Below, piece after piece: positions 8,126 to 19,376 of a stretch of 64,000 nucleotides of DNA. Numbering within the stretch: position 1 is the first letter of the stretch; each line of letters opens with the position of its first letter. The position numbers and the translations under genes were made by a program. Below the pieces are notes generated by a model. That model was not told the origin of the DNA, ran no database searches, and was given only the letters and a program-made list of their open reading frames with translations. This stretch comes from Serpentinimonas maccroryi. Its GTDB lineage: Bacteria; Pseudomonadota; Gammaproteobacteria; Burkholderiales; Burkholderiaceae_C. Location of the stretch: the NCBI RefSeq assembly GCF_000828915.1, contig NZ_AP014569.1, forward strand, positions 744,001 to 808,000, read 5' to 3'.

Positions 8126-10375
8126 ATGGGCAAAAAGACCCTGACCAACGCGCACTGCCTGCTCGATCTGATCGAGAGAGCTCCGGTTTCGATTCTCAAG
8201 GCCTTCAGTGGGCTGCCTGAATGTCAGTCCCTGGCTCGCGGCTTTGACTGGATGCAGGACCCTGCATCGCTGCCACTCGCCCTGATCGAACATGTCAGGC
8301 ATCTGCGCAAAGAGCAGCGTGACCTCGCCGAGCGCGAGGCACTGCGGGTATTGCGTCTCGCATCGCCCCGTGGTGCGCTCATCCTTTCCACTGTTGCCGA
8401 CCAACTCAACGACAACGACCTGATTGCCGTATTCGCATCGCAGGAGGGCGGCGAGATCGGCCGTTCCGTCTGGATGCGCACTCATTCCGACGAGGCTGCG
8501 CGGCTGTTTGACGTCGCCGAGTCCATCCTGAACACCGGTGACATCCGGGGCAACAAGCGTCTGTATGACGCGTTCGATGTGCCGTGCGACGACGCTCCAC
8601 CCTTCATTTGGAACGACACAGTCAAGAAGGAGCTGGAATCACAGCTGACCAGTGTGATGCGCCTTGGTGAGCCGTGCGAGGTGATCTACGTACCGCTCGC
8701 TGGCGAAAACAAGGACGGTGACGCCAAGACGCTGCACTACTTGGTGGTGCGCTTCGCTGGCGATCAGGTCAACGCCGTGCAAGTGGTCAACCGCAGCCGC
8801 AAGAGCTTCTGCTATTTCCCGGCGCGCGACGCCACGCTCGTCTATGCGCCGGGACGCAAGGTGGTCGAGGTCTACGCCCATACCCTGTCCACGCGGGCCC
8901 CGTTGGCAAACGTGCTGTCCAAATATGGCTTCAAGATGCCGCTGTCGAGCCGACCGTTGAATCGGTCGCGCTACGACCTTTCCCGATTTGCACAGCCCCT
9001 GAAGGACGCGAAACCGCGCCTGGACGGCGCGAAGATTGAGCGGCTGTACCTGACCGAAGCAAAGGCCTTGCTCGGTCATTCCACCGACGCGGTGTCATTG
9101 CACATCGACAGCGGTATGGAGCTACACGACGTGATCGGTGGTCGCTGGAGCGACCACCCGTTCGCTCAGCCTGGCGCCATCCTTGGCGTGACGCTGGTGG
9201 CCGATTTTGTGTTCGATGGTGAAACCACGGAAACGCCGCTGTCCATCGTGCTGGCTGAACCGGGGCGATGCAGCCTGCAGGGTGAGAAGGATCAACGGCT
9301 GAAGCAAGCCGGAACGCAGTTGTTGGAACTGCTGGGCGTGCTCAAGCCCCTGCATCCGGGCTCCGGCGTTGACGATCCGAATCTGGTCATCCAAGTTGCC
9401 AAGTTGCTCGAATGCGCCACAAGCCCAATGGATGGATTCGCCTTGGCGCAGTTGGGCATTAACATCGATCGCTTTGAGGACGAAGGCATCATCACCGAGG
9501 GCGACCGCATCACCGAAAAGGTTGTCGATCTCGCTGATGGCGAACGGTTCACGGTCAAGCTGGAACGCTGTGCGGATGGCAGCCAAGTGCGCTACCGTGA
9601 CACCTTGACCGGAAATGACGTTGTGCTTCCCGCCAAGCATGCGCGACGCTGGAAGGTTGATCTGAACTGGCTGCGGGAGGAAATCATCACGGCCCTCGGC
9701 AGCGCATTGCAAGGCGTTCGCGGCAAGCATCTCGACGAGGAGCCTGTGTTCCTCGGGGAACTCGATATTGATGGGTTTCCCGTCGCACTGCACTTCGCGG
9801 CCAAGATGTCCAATGAGCGCCAGTACGCCAAGGTCGATACAGCCCTTCGCTTGCGTCCGCGCCCGATTCCCGGCGTTGTTCTCACGACGGCGTCGGTTCC
9901 GTTCCCCTTCGCCGGAACGAACGTGGTGATCCCCGTTGAAGACGTGCTGGCCAGCGGGCGCTCAGCCGCCGCCATCGACACTGCTCGGCTCAAGGTTTCG
10001 TATCGGCACGGTCAGCAGGCTGCGATGGGCGGCACGGCCATCAGCGTCAAAGTGTCGTCAGATGGGTACTCGGCGGTGCTGTACATCCCCGGCAAGGCGC
10101 CCTGGAGAGTGACCGGCAAAGGCAAGATAGCCGTGCTTCAGCGACTGGCGGACGCCTACGCTGCTGGAACACCCCACGTGAACACGAAGAAGCTGATGGA
10201 GGATACCAACTGCGGCTCGCCAGCCAACCTGTTCTCCAAGAACTCGCCCTGGAAAGACTACCTGGTCAAGGTCAAGGGCGCGCACGCATGGCAGTTGCAT
10301 CTGCCGATGCTCGACGAGCCGGTCGAGGATGACGGCAAAGATGTTGAGATCAAGGAAGGTGCGTTGACCGGCTGA
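8126..10375 (+). CDS. Large protein of unknown function in toxin-antitoxin operon
   Basis: A 749-residue protein that I cannot assign to any family. It starts 19 nt after the PIN toxin with a good ribosome binding site (GGGAG, 5 nt before ATG), so it is the third gene of that operon. There are no membrane segments, signal peptide, Walker motif or clear nuclease motif. The N-terminal 150 residues look helical; the middle (about 200-650) alternates beta-rich blocks; the last 100 residues (VTGKGKIAVLQRLADAYAAG onward) look like a small winged-helix-type module. It occupies the cargo position between the phage control region and the integration module, which fits a defence or host-interaction gene, but that is inference. 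Confidence 0.75.
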   Translation: MGKKTLTNAHCLLDLIERAPVSILKAFSGLPECQSLARGFDWMQDPASLPLALIEHVRHLRKEQRDLAEREALRVLRLASPRGALILSTVADQLNDNDLIAVFASQEGGEIGRSVWMRTHSDEAARLFDVAESILNTGDIRGNKRLYDAFDVPCDDAPPFIWNDTVKKELESQLTSVMRLGEPCEVIYVPLAGENKDGDAKTLHYLVVRFAGDQVNAVQVVNRSRKSFCYFPARDATLVYAPGRKVVEVYAHTLSTRAPLANVLSKYGFKMPLSSRPLNRSRYDLSRFAQPLKDAKPRLDGAKIERLYLTEAKALLGHSTDAVSLHIDSGMELHDVIGGRWSDHPFAQPGAILGVTLVADFVFDGETTETPLSIVLAEPGRCSLQGEKDQRLKQAGTQLLELLGVLKPLHPGSGVDDPNLVIQVAKLLECATSPMDGFALAQLGINIDRFEDEGIITEGDRITEKVVDLADGERFTVKLERCADGSQVRYRDTLTGNDVVLPAKHARRWKVDLNWLREEIITALGSALQGVRGKHLDEEPVFLGELDIDGFPVALHFAAKMSNERQYAKVDTALRLRPRPIPGVVLTTASVPFPFAGTNVVIPVEDVLASGRSAAAIDTARLKVSYRHGQQAAMGGTAISVKVSSDGYSAVLYIPGKAPWRVTGKGKIAVLQRLADAYAAGTPHVNTKKLMEDTNCGSPANLFSKNSPWKDYLVKVKGAHAWQLHLPMLDEPVEDDGKDVEIKEGALTG

Positions 10376-10462
10376 GAATTGTTCCGCGATTACCCTGCGT
10401 TGCCATCCTCTTCGGGGGATCAAGCTCACCATCCTTGACGGTTGCAATTCCTCGGAGCCGTC

Positions 10463-10654
10463 ATGAAGAACCTCGAACTCGCATCTCCCTCGGAGATGTC
10501 CGCCAGCGCCCGCGCTGGTGAAATCACCGCCATCCTTGCGGCCGCCATCGTCCGCACCGTCGTCGCAGAAGCGCCAAAACAGAGAGAAGTTGGCCTTGGC
10601 TTCCTGCCCGACCAGCGCGTTCATACAACCCCCTATCAACAGGAGAAGTTGTGA
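10463..10654 (+). CDS. Small conserved-type protein preceding DUF2924 gene
   Basis: A 63-residue protein (MKNLELASPSEMSASARAGE...) with a helical N-terminal half and a C-terminal segment ending HTTPYQQEKL. A GGAG lies 5 nt upstream of the ATG at 10463, and the stop overlaps the next gene, so it looks like the first gene of the integration module. Small proteins of this sort commonly precede DUF2924/serine-recombinase pairs in proteobacterial prophages; the function is unknown. Confidence 0.6.
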   Translation: MKNLELASPSEMSASARAGEITAILAAAIVRTVVAEAPKQREVGLGFLPDQRVHTTPYQQEKL

Positions 10655-11106
10655 TGAACGAGAAACAAGCATCCATCGCCGCACGGATTGCGGAGCTGTC
10701 CAGCCTGCCCATCGCCGAGCTGTGGCCAGTGTGGGATCGGTACTTCAGCAGCCGCCCCATCAACCCCAACCGCGTCTTCATCGAGTCGCGCATCGCCTAC
10801 AAGATGCAGGAGGAGGCCTTCGGCGGTCTGGCGCATAACACCCGCCAGCGCTTGGAGGCCATCGGTGCCAAGCATTCCAAGATCAAGCTGCGGGCGCGTC
10901 CGCGCGACATCAACTTCGCGCCCGGCACCGTGCTGCTGCGCGAATGGGGCGACCGCGAGCACAAGGTGGCGGTCACCGCCGACGGCCTGTTCGAGTACGA
11001 GGGTAGCACCTTCAAGAGCCTGACGGCGGTGGCCCGGCAGATCACCGGCACGCACTGGTCGGGGCCGCTGTTCTTCGGCCTTACGGCCAAGGCAGGTGCG
11101 CAATGA
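10654..11106 (+). CDS. DUF2924 domain protein
   Basis: A 150-residue basic protein matching DUF2924: an N-terminal SLPIAELWPVWDRYF segment, a central FIESRIAYKMQEEAFGGL helix, and a C-terminal beta unit ending in HWSGPLFFGL. The C-terminal part (EHKVAVTADGLFEYEGSTFKS...) looks like a DNA-binding fold seen in recombination accessory proteins. The family is almost always adjacent to a serine recombinase, as here (ATGA overlap with the next gene). Either ATG 10654 or GTG 10651 could be the start; AGGAG at 10641-10645 serves both. Confidence 0.78.
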   Translation: MNEKQASIAARIAELSSLPIAELWPVWDRYFSSRPINPNRVFIESRIAYKMQEEAFGGLAHNTRQRLEAIGAKHSKIKLRARPRDINFAPGTVLLREWGDREHKVAVTADGLFEYEGSTFKSLTAVARQITGTHWSGPLFFGLTAKAGAQ

Positions 11107-12512
11107 GCGACGCCACCCAAATCGCCTCTCCCAAGGCGCGCAAACGCTGCGCGGTCTACTGCCGGGTGTCTTCGGACGAACGCCTTGACCAGGAGTTCAA
11201 CTCCATCGACGCGCAGAAGGAGGCTGGCCATGCCTACGTCGCCAGCCAACGCGCAGAAGGCTGGATTCCGGTGGCCGACGACTACGACGACCCCGGTTTC
11301 TCCGGCGGCAACACGGATCGTCCCGGGCTAAAACGCCTGATGGCCGACATCGAGCGCGGCCAGATCGACATCGTGGTGGTCTACAAGATCGACCGCCTGA
11401 CGCGCAGCCTCGCCGACTTCTCCAAGATGGTCGAGGTGTTCGAGCGCCAGGGCGTGTCGTTCGTATCGGTCACGCAGCAGTTCAACACCACCACCTCGAT
11501 GGGGCGGCTGATGCTCAACGTGCTGCTGTCCTTCGCCCAGTTCGAGCGCGAGGTCACCGGCGAGCGCATCCGCGACAAGATCGCCGCCAGCAAGCGCAAA
11601 GGAATGTGGATGGGGGGCGTGCCGCCGCTCGGCTTCGACGTCGAGAACCGTCTGCTGGTCATCAACGACACCGAGGCGGCGGTGGTGCGGCGCATCTTCG
11701 AGGAGATGCTGAGCATCGGTTCGCCCACCCAGATTGCAGCCAAGCTGACGCTGGATGGCATCACGACCAAGGCCTGGACGACGCAAGACGGCCAAACGCG
11801 GCCGGGCACGCGCATCGACAAGAAGTACCTGCACAAGCTGCTGCGCAACCGCATCTACCTCGGGGAGTTGTCGCACAAGGGCAGTTGGTACCCGGGCGTG
11901 CATCAAGCCATCATCGATCCCGGGCTGTGGGGGCGGGTTCACGAGGTGCTGGCCAAGGACGGTCACACCCGGTCGGTGGAAACCAAGATCCGGTCGCGCA
12001 CCGACGCCTTGCTGCGCGGCCTGCTGTACGCGCCATCGGGCGAGCGGATGTACCCGACCTACTCGCGCAAGAACGGGCGCAAGTACCATTACTACGTGTC
12101 CAAGTCGGAGGCGCGGTTCGGTGCGCCGGGCAAGGGCTACGAGCGCCTGCCCGCGCCGGAGATCGAGGGGGCGGTAGTCGCCCAGATCCGAACGGTGTTG
12201 ACCAGCCCGGAGACCGTGGCGTCGGTGGTGCGGCACATCCAACAGAACCAGAAAACGCTGGGGGCCCAGATCGACGAGGCCACCACGGTGATGGCCATGG
12301 CTGGGTTCGGACGGCTCAACAACGTGTGGGATCAACTGTTCCCGGTCGAGCGCCACCGCATCGCCAATCTGATGATCGAGCGCATCGACCTCGTCCATGC
12401 GGGCGAGGTGCAGGGGATCAAGGTGAAGTGGCGCGAGGTGGGTTGGAACGCGCTGATGAAGGAATTCGCGCCCGACAGCATCGGTGCCGAACTGCTGGAG
12501 GTCGAAGCCTGA
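11103..12512 (+). CDS. Site-specific serine recombinase
   Basis: A 469-residue serine recombinase that probably integrates and excises the element. The resolvase catalytic domain occupies about residues 14-155, with nucleophile Ser23 in YCRVSSDE and the conserved YKIDRLTRS and FAQFEREVTGERI motifs. A recombinase domain follows (about 170-290). The region that in many large serine recombinases is a Cys4 zinc ribbon (near LLRGLLYAPSGERM...KYHYYV) has no cysteines, and there is no long C-terminal coiled coil. It overlaps DUF2924 upstream (ATGA) and the next gene by one base, forming a compact integration operon. Confidence 0.92.
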   Translation: MSDATQIASPKARKRCAVYCRVSSDERLDQEFNSIDAQKEAGHAYVASQRAEGWIPVADDYDDPGFSGGNTDRPGLKRLMADIERGQIDIVVVYKIDRLTRSLADFSKMVEVFERQGVSFVSVTQQFNTTTSMGRLMLNVLLSFAQFEREVTGERIRDKIAASKRKGMWMGGVPPLGFDVENRLLVINDTEAAVVRRIFEEMLSIGSPTQIAAKLTLDGITTKAWTTQDGQTRPGTRIDKKYLHKLLRNRIYLGELSHKGSWYPGVHQAIIDPGLWGRVHEVLAKDGHTRSVETKIRSRTDALLRGLLYAPSGERMYPTYSRKNGRKYHYYVSKSEARFGAPGKGYERLPAPEIEGAVVAQIRTVLTSPETVASVVRHIQQNQKTLGAQIDEATTVMAMAGFGRLNNVWDQLFPVERHRIANLMIERIDLVHAGEVQGIKVKWREVGWNALMKEFAPDSIGAELLEVEA

Positions 12513-12883
12513 TGATTGATCCGATGGAAACCTTTGTGCCCTTGACGTTCCGACGCCGGGGCGTCCAACGCGTGGCTGCCGACGACCGGCACGTCCACGA
12601 CGTGACACTGCTCGACGGTGTGGCACGGGCCTTCTACTGGCAGCACCTGCTGGACACCGGCGCGATGCAGAGCGGTTCCGCCATCGCCCGCGCCGAGAAG
12701 TTGCACCACTCGGTGGTCAACGAACTGCTGCGCCTGACCCTGCTGGCCCCCGACATCATCGAGCAGTTCATGGCGGGCAAGCAGCCACGTCGGCTGACGC
12801 TGATGTGGTTCCAACGAAACCGCCTGATGGTCGACTGGCACGCCCAGCGCCAGCTCATCGCCAGCTTCGAGGAGGACGTATGA
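12512..12883 (+). CDS. HTH-like recombinase accessory protein, copy 1
   Basis: A 123-residue protein that shares its core with the next gene: METFVPLTFRRRGVQ at the N-terminus, then WQHLLDTGAMQSGSAIARAEKL and LLRLTLLAPDIIEQFMAGK. The repeated S-x-x-x-I-A-x-A-E-K pattern followed by a short helix reads like a ParB/KorB-type helix-turn-helix. It overlaps the recombinase stop by one base (TGATG), so it is cotranslated with it. A role in directing or regulating recombination is inferred from position only. Confidence 0.65.
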   Translation: MIDPMETFVPLTFRRRGVQRVAADDRHVHDVTLLDGVARAFYWQHLLDTGAMQSGSAIARAEKLHHSVVNELLRLTLLAPDIIEQFMAGKQPRRLTLMWFQRNRLMVDWHAQRQLIASFEEDV

Positions 12884-13359
12884 GTCTCAAGCATCGTGGC
12901 CGGGCCAAGGGCGACCCGGTGACGTATCAGACGCCGCTGCCCGCTGGCGGCGTGCAGATGGAGACCTTTCTGCCCTGGACACTGGTGCGCCGGGGTCTGA
13001 AGAAGCAGGTCATCACGCCGCTGGACGCGCCGCAGGAATTCCTGGACGAGGCCCGCCGTGAGCGGCAGGTGCGCGAGATGGCGCAGGACACCCCCTTGAT
13101 GCGGGCGCTCGGCCTCGCGCACCACTGGCAGCGCCTGCTGGACGAAGGACGGTTCAGTTCGATGACCGAGATCGCGGCGGCCGAGGGCATCGACCTCGGC
13201 CAAGCGAGCAAGATGAGCCGACTGGCACAACTGGCCCCCGACTTGATCGAAGCCATCGCCCTGGGCCGCCTCGAAGTGGGCGTCAGCCAGTTGCAGCGCG
13301 GCAAGTTGTCGGCGTCCTGGCTGGCGCAACGAGAGGCCCTGGTGGCAGGCTCGCGCTGA
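12880..13359 (+). CDS. HTH-like recombinase accessory protein, copy 2
   Basis: A 159-residue paralogue of the preceding gene. It has the same METFLPWTLVRRGLK opening, the same HHWQRLLDEGRFSSMTEIAAAEG helix-turn-helix-like unit and the same LAPDLIEAIALGRL ending, with a longer C-terminal tail. The start at 12880 overlaps the stop of copy 1 by four bases. It is the last gene of the element before a strong terminator. The pair probably arose by tandem duplication and may act as a heterodimer. Confidence 0.65.
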   Translation: MSLKHRGRAKGDPVTYQTPLPAGGVQMETFLPWTLVRRGLKKQVITPLDAPQEFLDEARRERQVREMAQDTPLMRALGLAHHWQRLLDEGRFSSMTEIAAAEGIDLGQASKMSRLAQLAPDLIEAIALGRLEVGVSQLQRGKLSASWLAQREALVAGSR

Positions 13360-13380
13360 CATCCCTGCCACAGCGACACG

Positions 13381-13402
13381 CCGCCGCAAGGCGGTTTTTT
13401 TT
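13381..13402 (+). terminator. Rho-independent terminator of integration operon
   Basis: Stem CCGCC / GGCGG with a GCAA loop (13381-13394) followed by eight T residues. It lies 21 bp after the last element gene and closes the plus-strand integration operon. Confidence 0.88.
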
Positions 13403-13625
13403 GTGCCTTTCGCTGTCTCGGTCGCGCGCTCCCGAGCAAGCGAAGAAGCAAACCGATGGCCCGCAAACCCCCGCCAACACACGACTTCAGGCCTTGAATG
13501 CTCAAGAGGGCCGCAGAGAACAGAGAGAGAAAAACGGCGGAATGCGCGCCTGGAACGGCGACTTCCGCAGGGGCGTGCTCAAGAGGCAAGGGCCTGGAAA
13601 CCGCGCCAACACAGGGGGAACGGGC
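13403..13625. other. Element/chromosome boundary, no gene
   Basis: No credible gene in this 223-bp stretch between the element terminator and the ssrA terminator. It contains two pairs of short direct repeats: CGCCAACACA at 13472-13481 and 13604-13613, and TGCTCAAGAGG at 13499-13509 and 13576-13586. One attachment-site half of the element is expected in or near this stretch, but a serine recombinase leaves only a very short core, so it cannot be located from one end. Confidence 0.45.
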
Positions 13626-13657
13626 AAAAAAAATCCCAACCGGATAAGGGTTGGGAT
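13626..13657 (-). terminator. Terminator of ssrA
   Basis: Read on the minus strand: stem ATCCCAACC / GGTTGGGAT with a 7-nt loop followed by a T-run of eight. It begins about 10 nt after the CCA end of the tmRNA. Confidence 0.9.
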
Positions 13658-13666
13658 TGCACATTA

Positions 13667-14055
13667 TGGTGGAGCTGGGCGGGATCGAACCGCCGTCCGC
13701 AAGCCATCTGTGTGCAGTTCTACATGTGTAGTCGTCTGATTTGGGTCTCGCTAGGTGTGCCGCGCAGCGACACGCTGCACACCCTGCCAGCAACCTTGGG
13801 TCTTACCAGTGCGCAAGTTGCCCGCGCGCTGGCCAGCCGATGTAGATTACCTTGCAGCCGGGACGCCAACGGTATTGCTACCGCTGCCGCCCTTGCCCAG
13901 TCCATTGGCCAACTGTTGCAAGGCTCGCCGGGTTAAGCGGCGAGTGCGAAACGTTCGTCGTTTGCAGTTACTTTTTTTCTGCTGATTAACGAGGTGACAG
14001 AACCTCGACATGCCCCGCAGCGCATCCGTTCCCACGTCGAAACCAATGCAGCCCC
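13667..14055 (-). ncRNA. ssrA: Transfer-messenger RNA (tmRNA)
   Basis: A one-piece tmRNA of about 389 nt that rescues stalled ribosomes together with SmpB. The 5' end GGGGCTG pairs with the 3' CAGCTCC before the CCA. The tRNA-like TTCGATCCCGCC T-arm is at the 3' end and TTTCGACGTGGG near the 5' end. The tag reading frame gives ANDERFALAA and then TAA, the tag typical of this group of betaproteobacteria. The element on the left ends about 260 bp beyond the 3' end; tmRNA 3' ends are classic integration sites, although mostly for tyrosine integrases. Confidence 0.95.
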
Positions 14056-14063
14056 AGTCCGGG

Positions 14064-14738
14064 TTAGTGTACACCCGATTGCAAAAAGTTCAACAGTTCG
14101 AGCGGGGCATGGATGGCGGCGTCGGCCCCCCAAGTGTGGGGGTCGTCGGCGTGGCCGATGTAGCCGTACAGCGCGGCCACCGTGGCCATGCCGGCGGCGC
14201 GGCCGGCTTCGATGTCGCGCCGGTCGTCGCCCACATAGATGCAGTGCGCGGGGGCGCAGCCCAGCCGGCGCGCCGCCTCCAGCAGCGGGGCTGGGTGCGG
14301 TTTGGGGTGCGCCGTGGTGTCGCCACCGATAACCGTGCCGGCGCTGGCAAACAGCGGCAGCGCGGCGGTAATGGGCAGGGCGAAGCGCTCGATTTTGTTG
14401 GTGACCACGGCCCAGGCCATGCCGTATTGGAGCAGCGCGGCGACTGTTTCGTTCACTTGCTCAAAGGCTTGGGTGCGCTGGTGCATGCAGCCTTGGTAGG
14501 TGTCGAAGAACTCGTGTTTGAGCGCATCGAATTCGGGGTGTTCGGGGCCCAAGCCGAGCGCGGCGTGGATCAGCCCGCGCGCCCCGGCGCCGACGGCCGG
14601 GCGGTAGTGGGCCAGCGGCAGCGGCTCTAGGCCGCGCGTGCGGCGCAGTTGGTCGGCGGCCCAGGCCAGGTCGGGCGCGCTGTCGATCAGGGTGCCGTCG
14701 AGGTCGAACAGCACCGCGCGTACATGGGCAAATTTCAT
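14064..14738 (-). CDS. gph: Phosphoglycolate phosphatase
   Basis: A 224-residue HAD hydrolase that removes phosphate from 2-phosphoglycolate formed by DNA repair or oxygenation. Motif I is LFDLDGTLIDSAPDL near residues 9-23. The cap domain follows, then motif II (VVTNKIERF) and motif IV with the GDDRRDIEAGRAAGM loop. Length and motifs are those of Gph. It begins 10 nt after ubiG on the same strand, an arrangement common in betaproteobacteria, so the two are probably cotranscribed. Confidence 0.9.
   Translation of the reverse strand: MKFAHVRAVLFDLDGTLIDSAPDLAWAADQLRRTRGLEPLPLAHYRPAVGAGARGLIHAALGLGPEHPEFDALKHEFFDTYQGCMHQRTQAFEQVNETVAALLQYGMAWAVVTNKIERFALPITAALPLFASAGTVIGGDTTAHPKPHPAPLLEAARRLGCAPAHCIYVGDDRRDIEAGRAAGMATVAALYGYIGHADDPHTWGADAAIHAPLELLNFLQSGVH
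14066..14093 (-). promoter_or_regulatory. Promoter of ssrA
   Basis: On the minus strand: -35 TTGAAC (14093-14088), 16-bp spacer, -10 TACACT (14071-14066), 10 bp before the tmRNA 5' end. It overlaps the final codons of gph, so ssrA has its own promoter inside that gene's 3' end. Confidence 0.65.
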
Positions 14739-14748
14739 GCGGCGGGTT

Positions 14749-15462
14749 TTATGCGAATGGTTTTTGGGTGGCCACGAGGTAGTTGACGCTGGTGTCGGCG
14801 TCGAGCCAGTAGCGGCGCGTGAGCGGGTTGTACTGCAAGCCGCGCATGCCTTGCGCTTGCAGGCCGGCGGCGCGACAGTGGCCCACCAGTTCGCTGGGGC
14901 GGATGAATTTGGCGTATTCGTGCGTGCCTTTGGGCAGCAGCTTGAGCACGTATTCGGCACCGATGATGGCAAACACGAACGACTTGGGGTTGCGGTTGAG
15001 GGTGGAAAAAAACACCCAGCCGCCGGGCTTGACCAAGGCCGCGCAGGCTTGCACCACCGAGGCCGGGTCGGGCACGTGCTCGAGCATTTCCATGCAGGTG
15101 ACCACGTCGTAGTGCGCGGGCTGCTCTTGCGCCAGTTGTTCGGCGCTGACTTCGCGGTAGCTGACGCGCGGGGTTTCGGCCTCGAGCGCGTGCAGCTGCG
15201 CCACCTTGAGCGCTTTGGTGGCCAAATCGATGCCCAGCACCTGGGCGCCCTTGCGTGCCATGGCGTCGGCCAAGATGCCGCCGCCGCAGCCCACATCGAG
15301 CACGGTTTTGCCGCTCAAGGGGACGAGGGTTTCGATCCAGCCCAAGCGCAGGGGGTTGATCTGGTGCAGCGGGCGGAATTCGCTCTCGGGGTCCCACCAG
15401 CGGTGCGCGAGCTCGGAGAATTTGGCCAGTTCGGCCGGGTCGGCGTTGAGGGGTTTGTCCAT
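14749..15462 (-). CDS. ubiG: Ubiquinone biosynthesis O-methyltransferase UbiG
   Basis: A 237-residue SAM-dependent methyltransferase that carries out both O-methylations in ubiquinone synthesis. The SAM motif [16 protein letters not shown] is near residue 55, and [10 protein letters not shown] and the C-terminal [11 protein letters not shown] are typical of UbiG. The start [12 protein letters not shown] at 15462 fits the family; a longer in-frame extension is not supported. It leads an operon with gph. Confidence 0.92.
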   Translation of the reverse strand: MDKPLNADPAELAKFSELAHRWWDPESEFRPLHQINPLRLGWIETLVPLSGKTVLDVGCGGGILADAMARKGAQVLGIDLATKALKVAQLHALEAETPRVSYREVSAEQLAQEQPAHYDVVTCMEMLEHVPDPASVVQACAALVKPGGWVFFSTLNRNPKSFVFAIIGAEYVLKLLPKGTHEYAKFIRPSELVGHCRAAGLQAQGMRGLQYNPLTRRYWLDADTSVNYLVATQKPFA

Positions 15463-15556
15463 GGCCGGATTATGGCTGGGCTTGCAGGTGCATACAAAAT
15501 TACGCGCAGGTGCGCGTGCAGCGAGCATCGCGTTTAAAGGGCGCAATGCTGCCCCA

Positions 15557-15580
15557 TAAAAAAACCGCCCCGAAGGGCGG
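15557..15580 (-). terminator. Terminator of the OmpA-family gene
   Basis: On the minus strand: stem CCGCCC / GGGCGG with a TTCG loop followed by a T-run, about 30 bp after the OmpA-family stop codon. Confidence 0.88.
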
Positions 15581-15611
15581 TTTCGAGCCGTCTGGGCTAG
15601 GCCCAGCAGGA

Positions 15612-16322
15612 TCAGTTGCGGCGCGTGCCCACCACCTCGATCTCGACGCGGCGGTTTTGTGTGCGGCCTTCGCGGGTGCGGTTGTCGGCCACCGGCTGGG
15701 TTTCGCCCTTGCCTTCGGTGTAAACGCGGTCGGCGCTGATGCCTTTGCTCACCAAGTAGGCCTTGACGGCTTCGGCGCGGCGCTCGGATAGGCCTTGGTT
15801 GTAGGCAGCCGAACCTACGGAGTCGGTGTGACCCACGGCGATGATGACCTCGAGGTTGATCGGGGCGATTTTTTCGACCAGGTCATCGAGGCGGGCACGG
15901 CCTTCGGGTTGCAGCACGGCGCTGTCGAAGGGGAAGAAGGCGTCGGCCGAGAAGGTGACGCGTGCAGCGGCGACTGGGGCCGGAGCGGGTGCTGGGGCCG
16001 GGGCGGCTGCCGGAGCCGGAGCGGGTGCAGGAGCGGGTGCCGGAGCCGGAGCGGGTGCGGGGGCCGGAGCGGGCGCAGGAGCCGGAACTGGTTGTGGCAC
16101 GATAAAGCCATCGCAGCCCGGGGCAGCCGTGGCCGGGGTCCAGCTGGCGTTGCGCCAGCACAGGCGGTCGGCGCTGCGCCAGACGGAGCCGTCGGTGGCG
16201 CGCCAGTTGTCGATCGTGGCGGTAGCGGGGGCGCCGTGGTTGTGTGCGTGTGCCGGTAAGGCGGCAACAGCGGTCAGGGCAACTGCGGCAAACAATGCTG
16301 CGATTTTGTTCAGTTTTTTCAT
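15612..16322 (-). CDS. OmpA-family outer membrane/peptidoglycan-binding protein
   Basis: A 236-residue exported protein. It has a clear Sec signal ([17 protein letters not shown]...LPAHAH) and a short N-terminal domain with two Cys ([14 protein letters not shown]). A roughly 45-residue (Ala-Pro)n linker follows. Then comes an OmpA C-terminal domain (about 125-233) with [24 protein letters not shown] and NRRVEIEV, which binds peptidoglycan. There is no eight-stranded barrel, so it is not a classic OmpA porin but a periplasmic tether. The linker is encoded by imperfect 6-bp repeats and could vary in length. It has its own terminator. Confidence 0.88.
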   Translation of the reverse strand: MKKLNKIAALFAAVALTAVAALPAHAHNHGAPATATIDNWRATDGSVWRSADRLCWRNASWTPATAAPGCDGFIVPQPVPAPAPAPAPAPAPAPAPAPAPAPAPAAAPAPAPAPAPVAAARVTFSADAFFPFDSAVLQPEGRARLDDLVEKIAPINLEVIIAVGHTDSVGSAAYNQGLSERRAEAVKAYLVSKGISADRVYTEGKGETQPVADNRTREGRTQNRRVEIEVVGTRRN

Positions 16323-16620
16323 TGCATTCCTCTTTAAAAGCGGGTGGACTGAGATTCAACCGAAGCACGAAGCCTCGCCCGAAGGTGTACACATTGTGCC
16401 ATAAGCGAATCGAGTGGCGAATCTGATTGTGCGCGAGACAGATGCTGCGCCGGTGCCGTAGATGTCACCAATGTTGCATGGCAGCAACATGGCTAGGGTT
16501 TGACCTAGGTTCTTGGGCTGCACGGGCCAAGTCTGAAAGCTTGGCCGGGGTTTAAGACGACGCGCCAGCGCCAGCGCCTAAAATCGCGGATTGCCTTCCC
16601 GTTGCCAACCCTGCCGCGCC

Positions 16621-19344
<2,724 letters not shown>

Positions 19345-19376
19345 GCCGCAGCGCCCACCCTTAGCCCCCATTGCCC

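Noticed and set aside
13472-13613. CGCCAACACA and TGCTCAAGAGG repeats as the recombinase core site
   Set aside because: Both copies of each repeat lie on the same side of the element, whereas attL and attR would be at opposite ends; they may be accessory sites at most.
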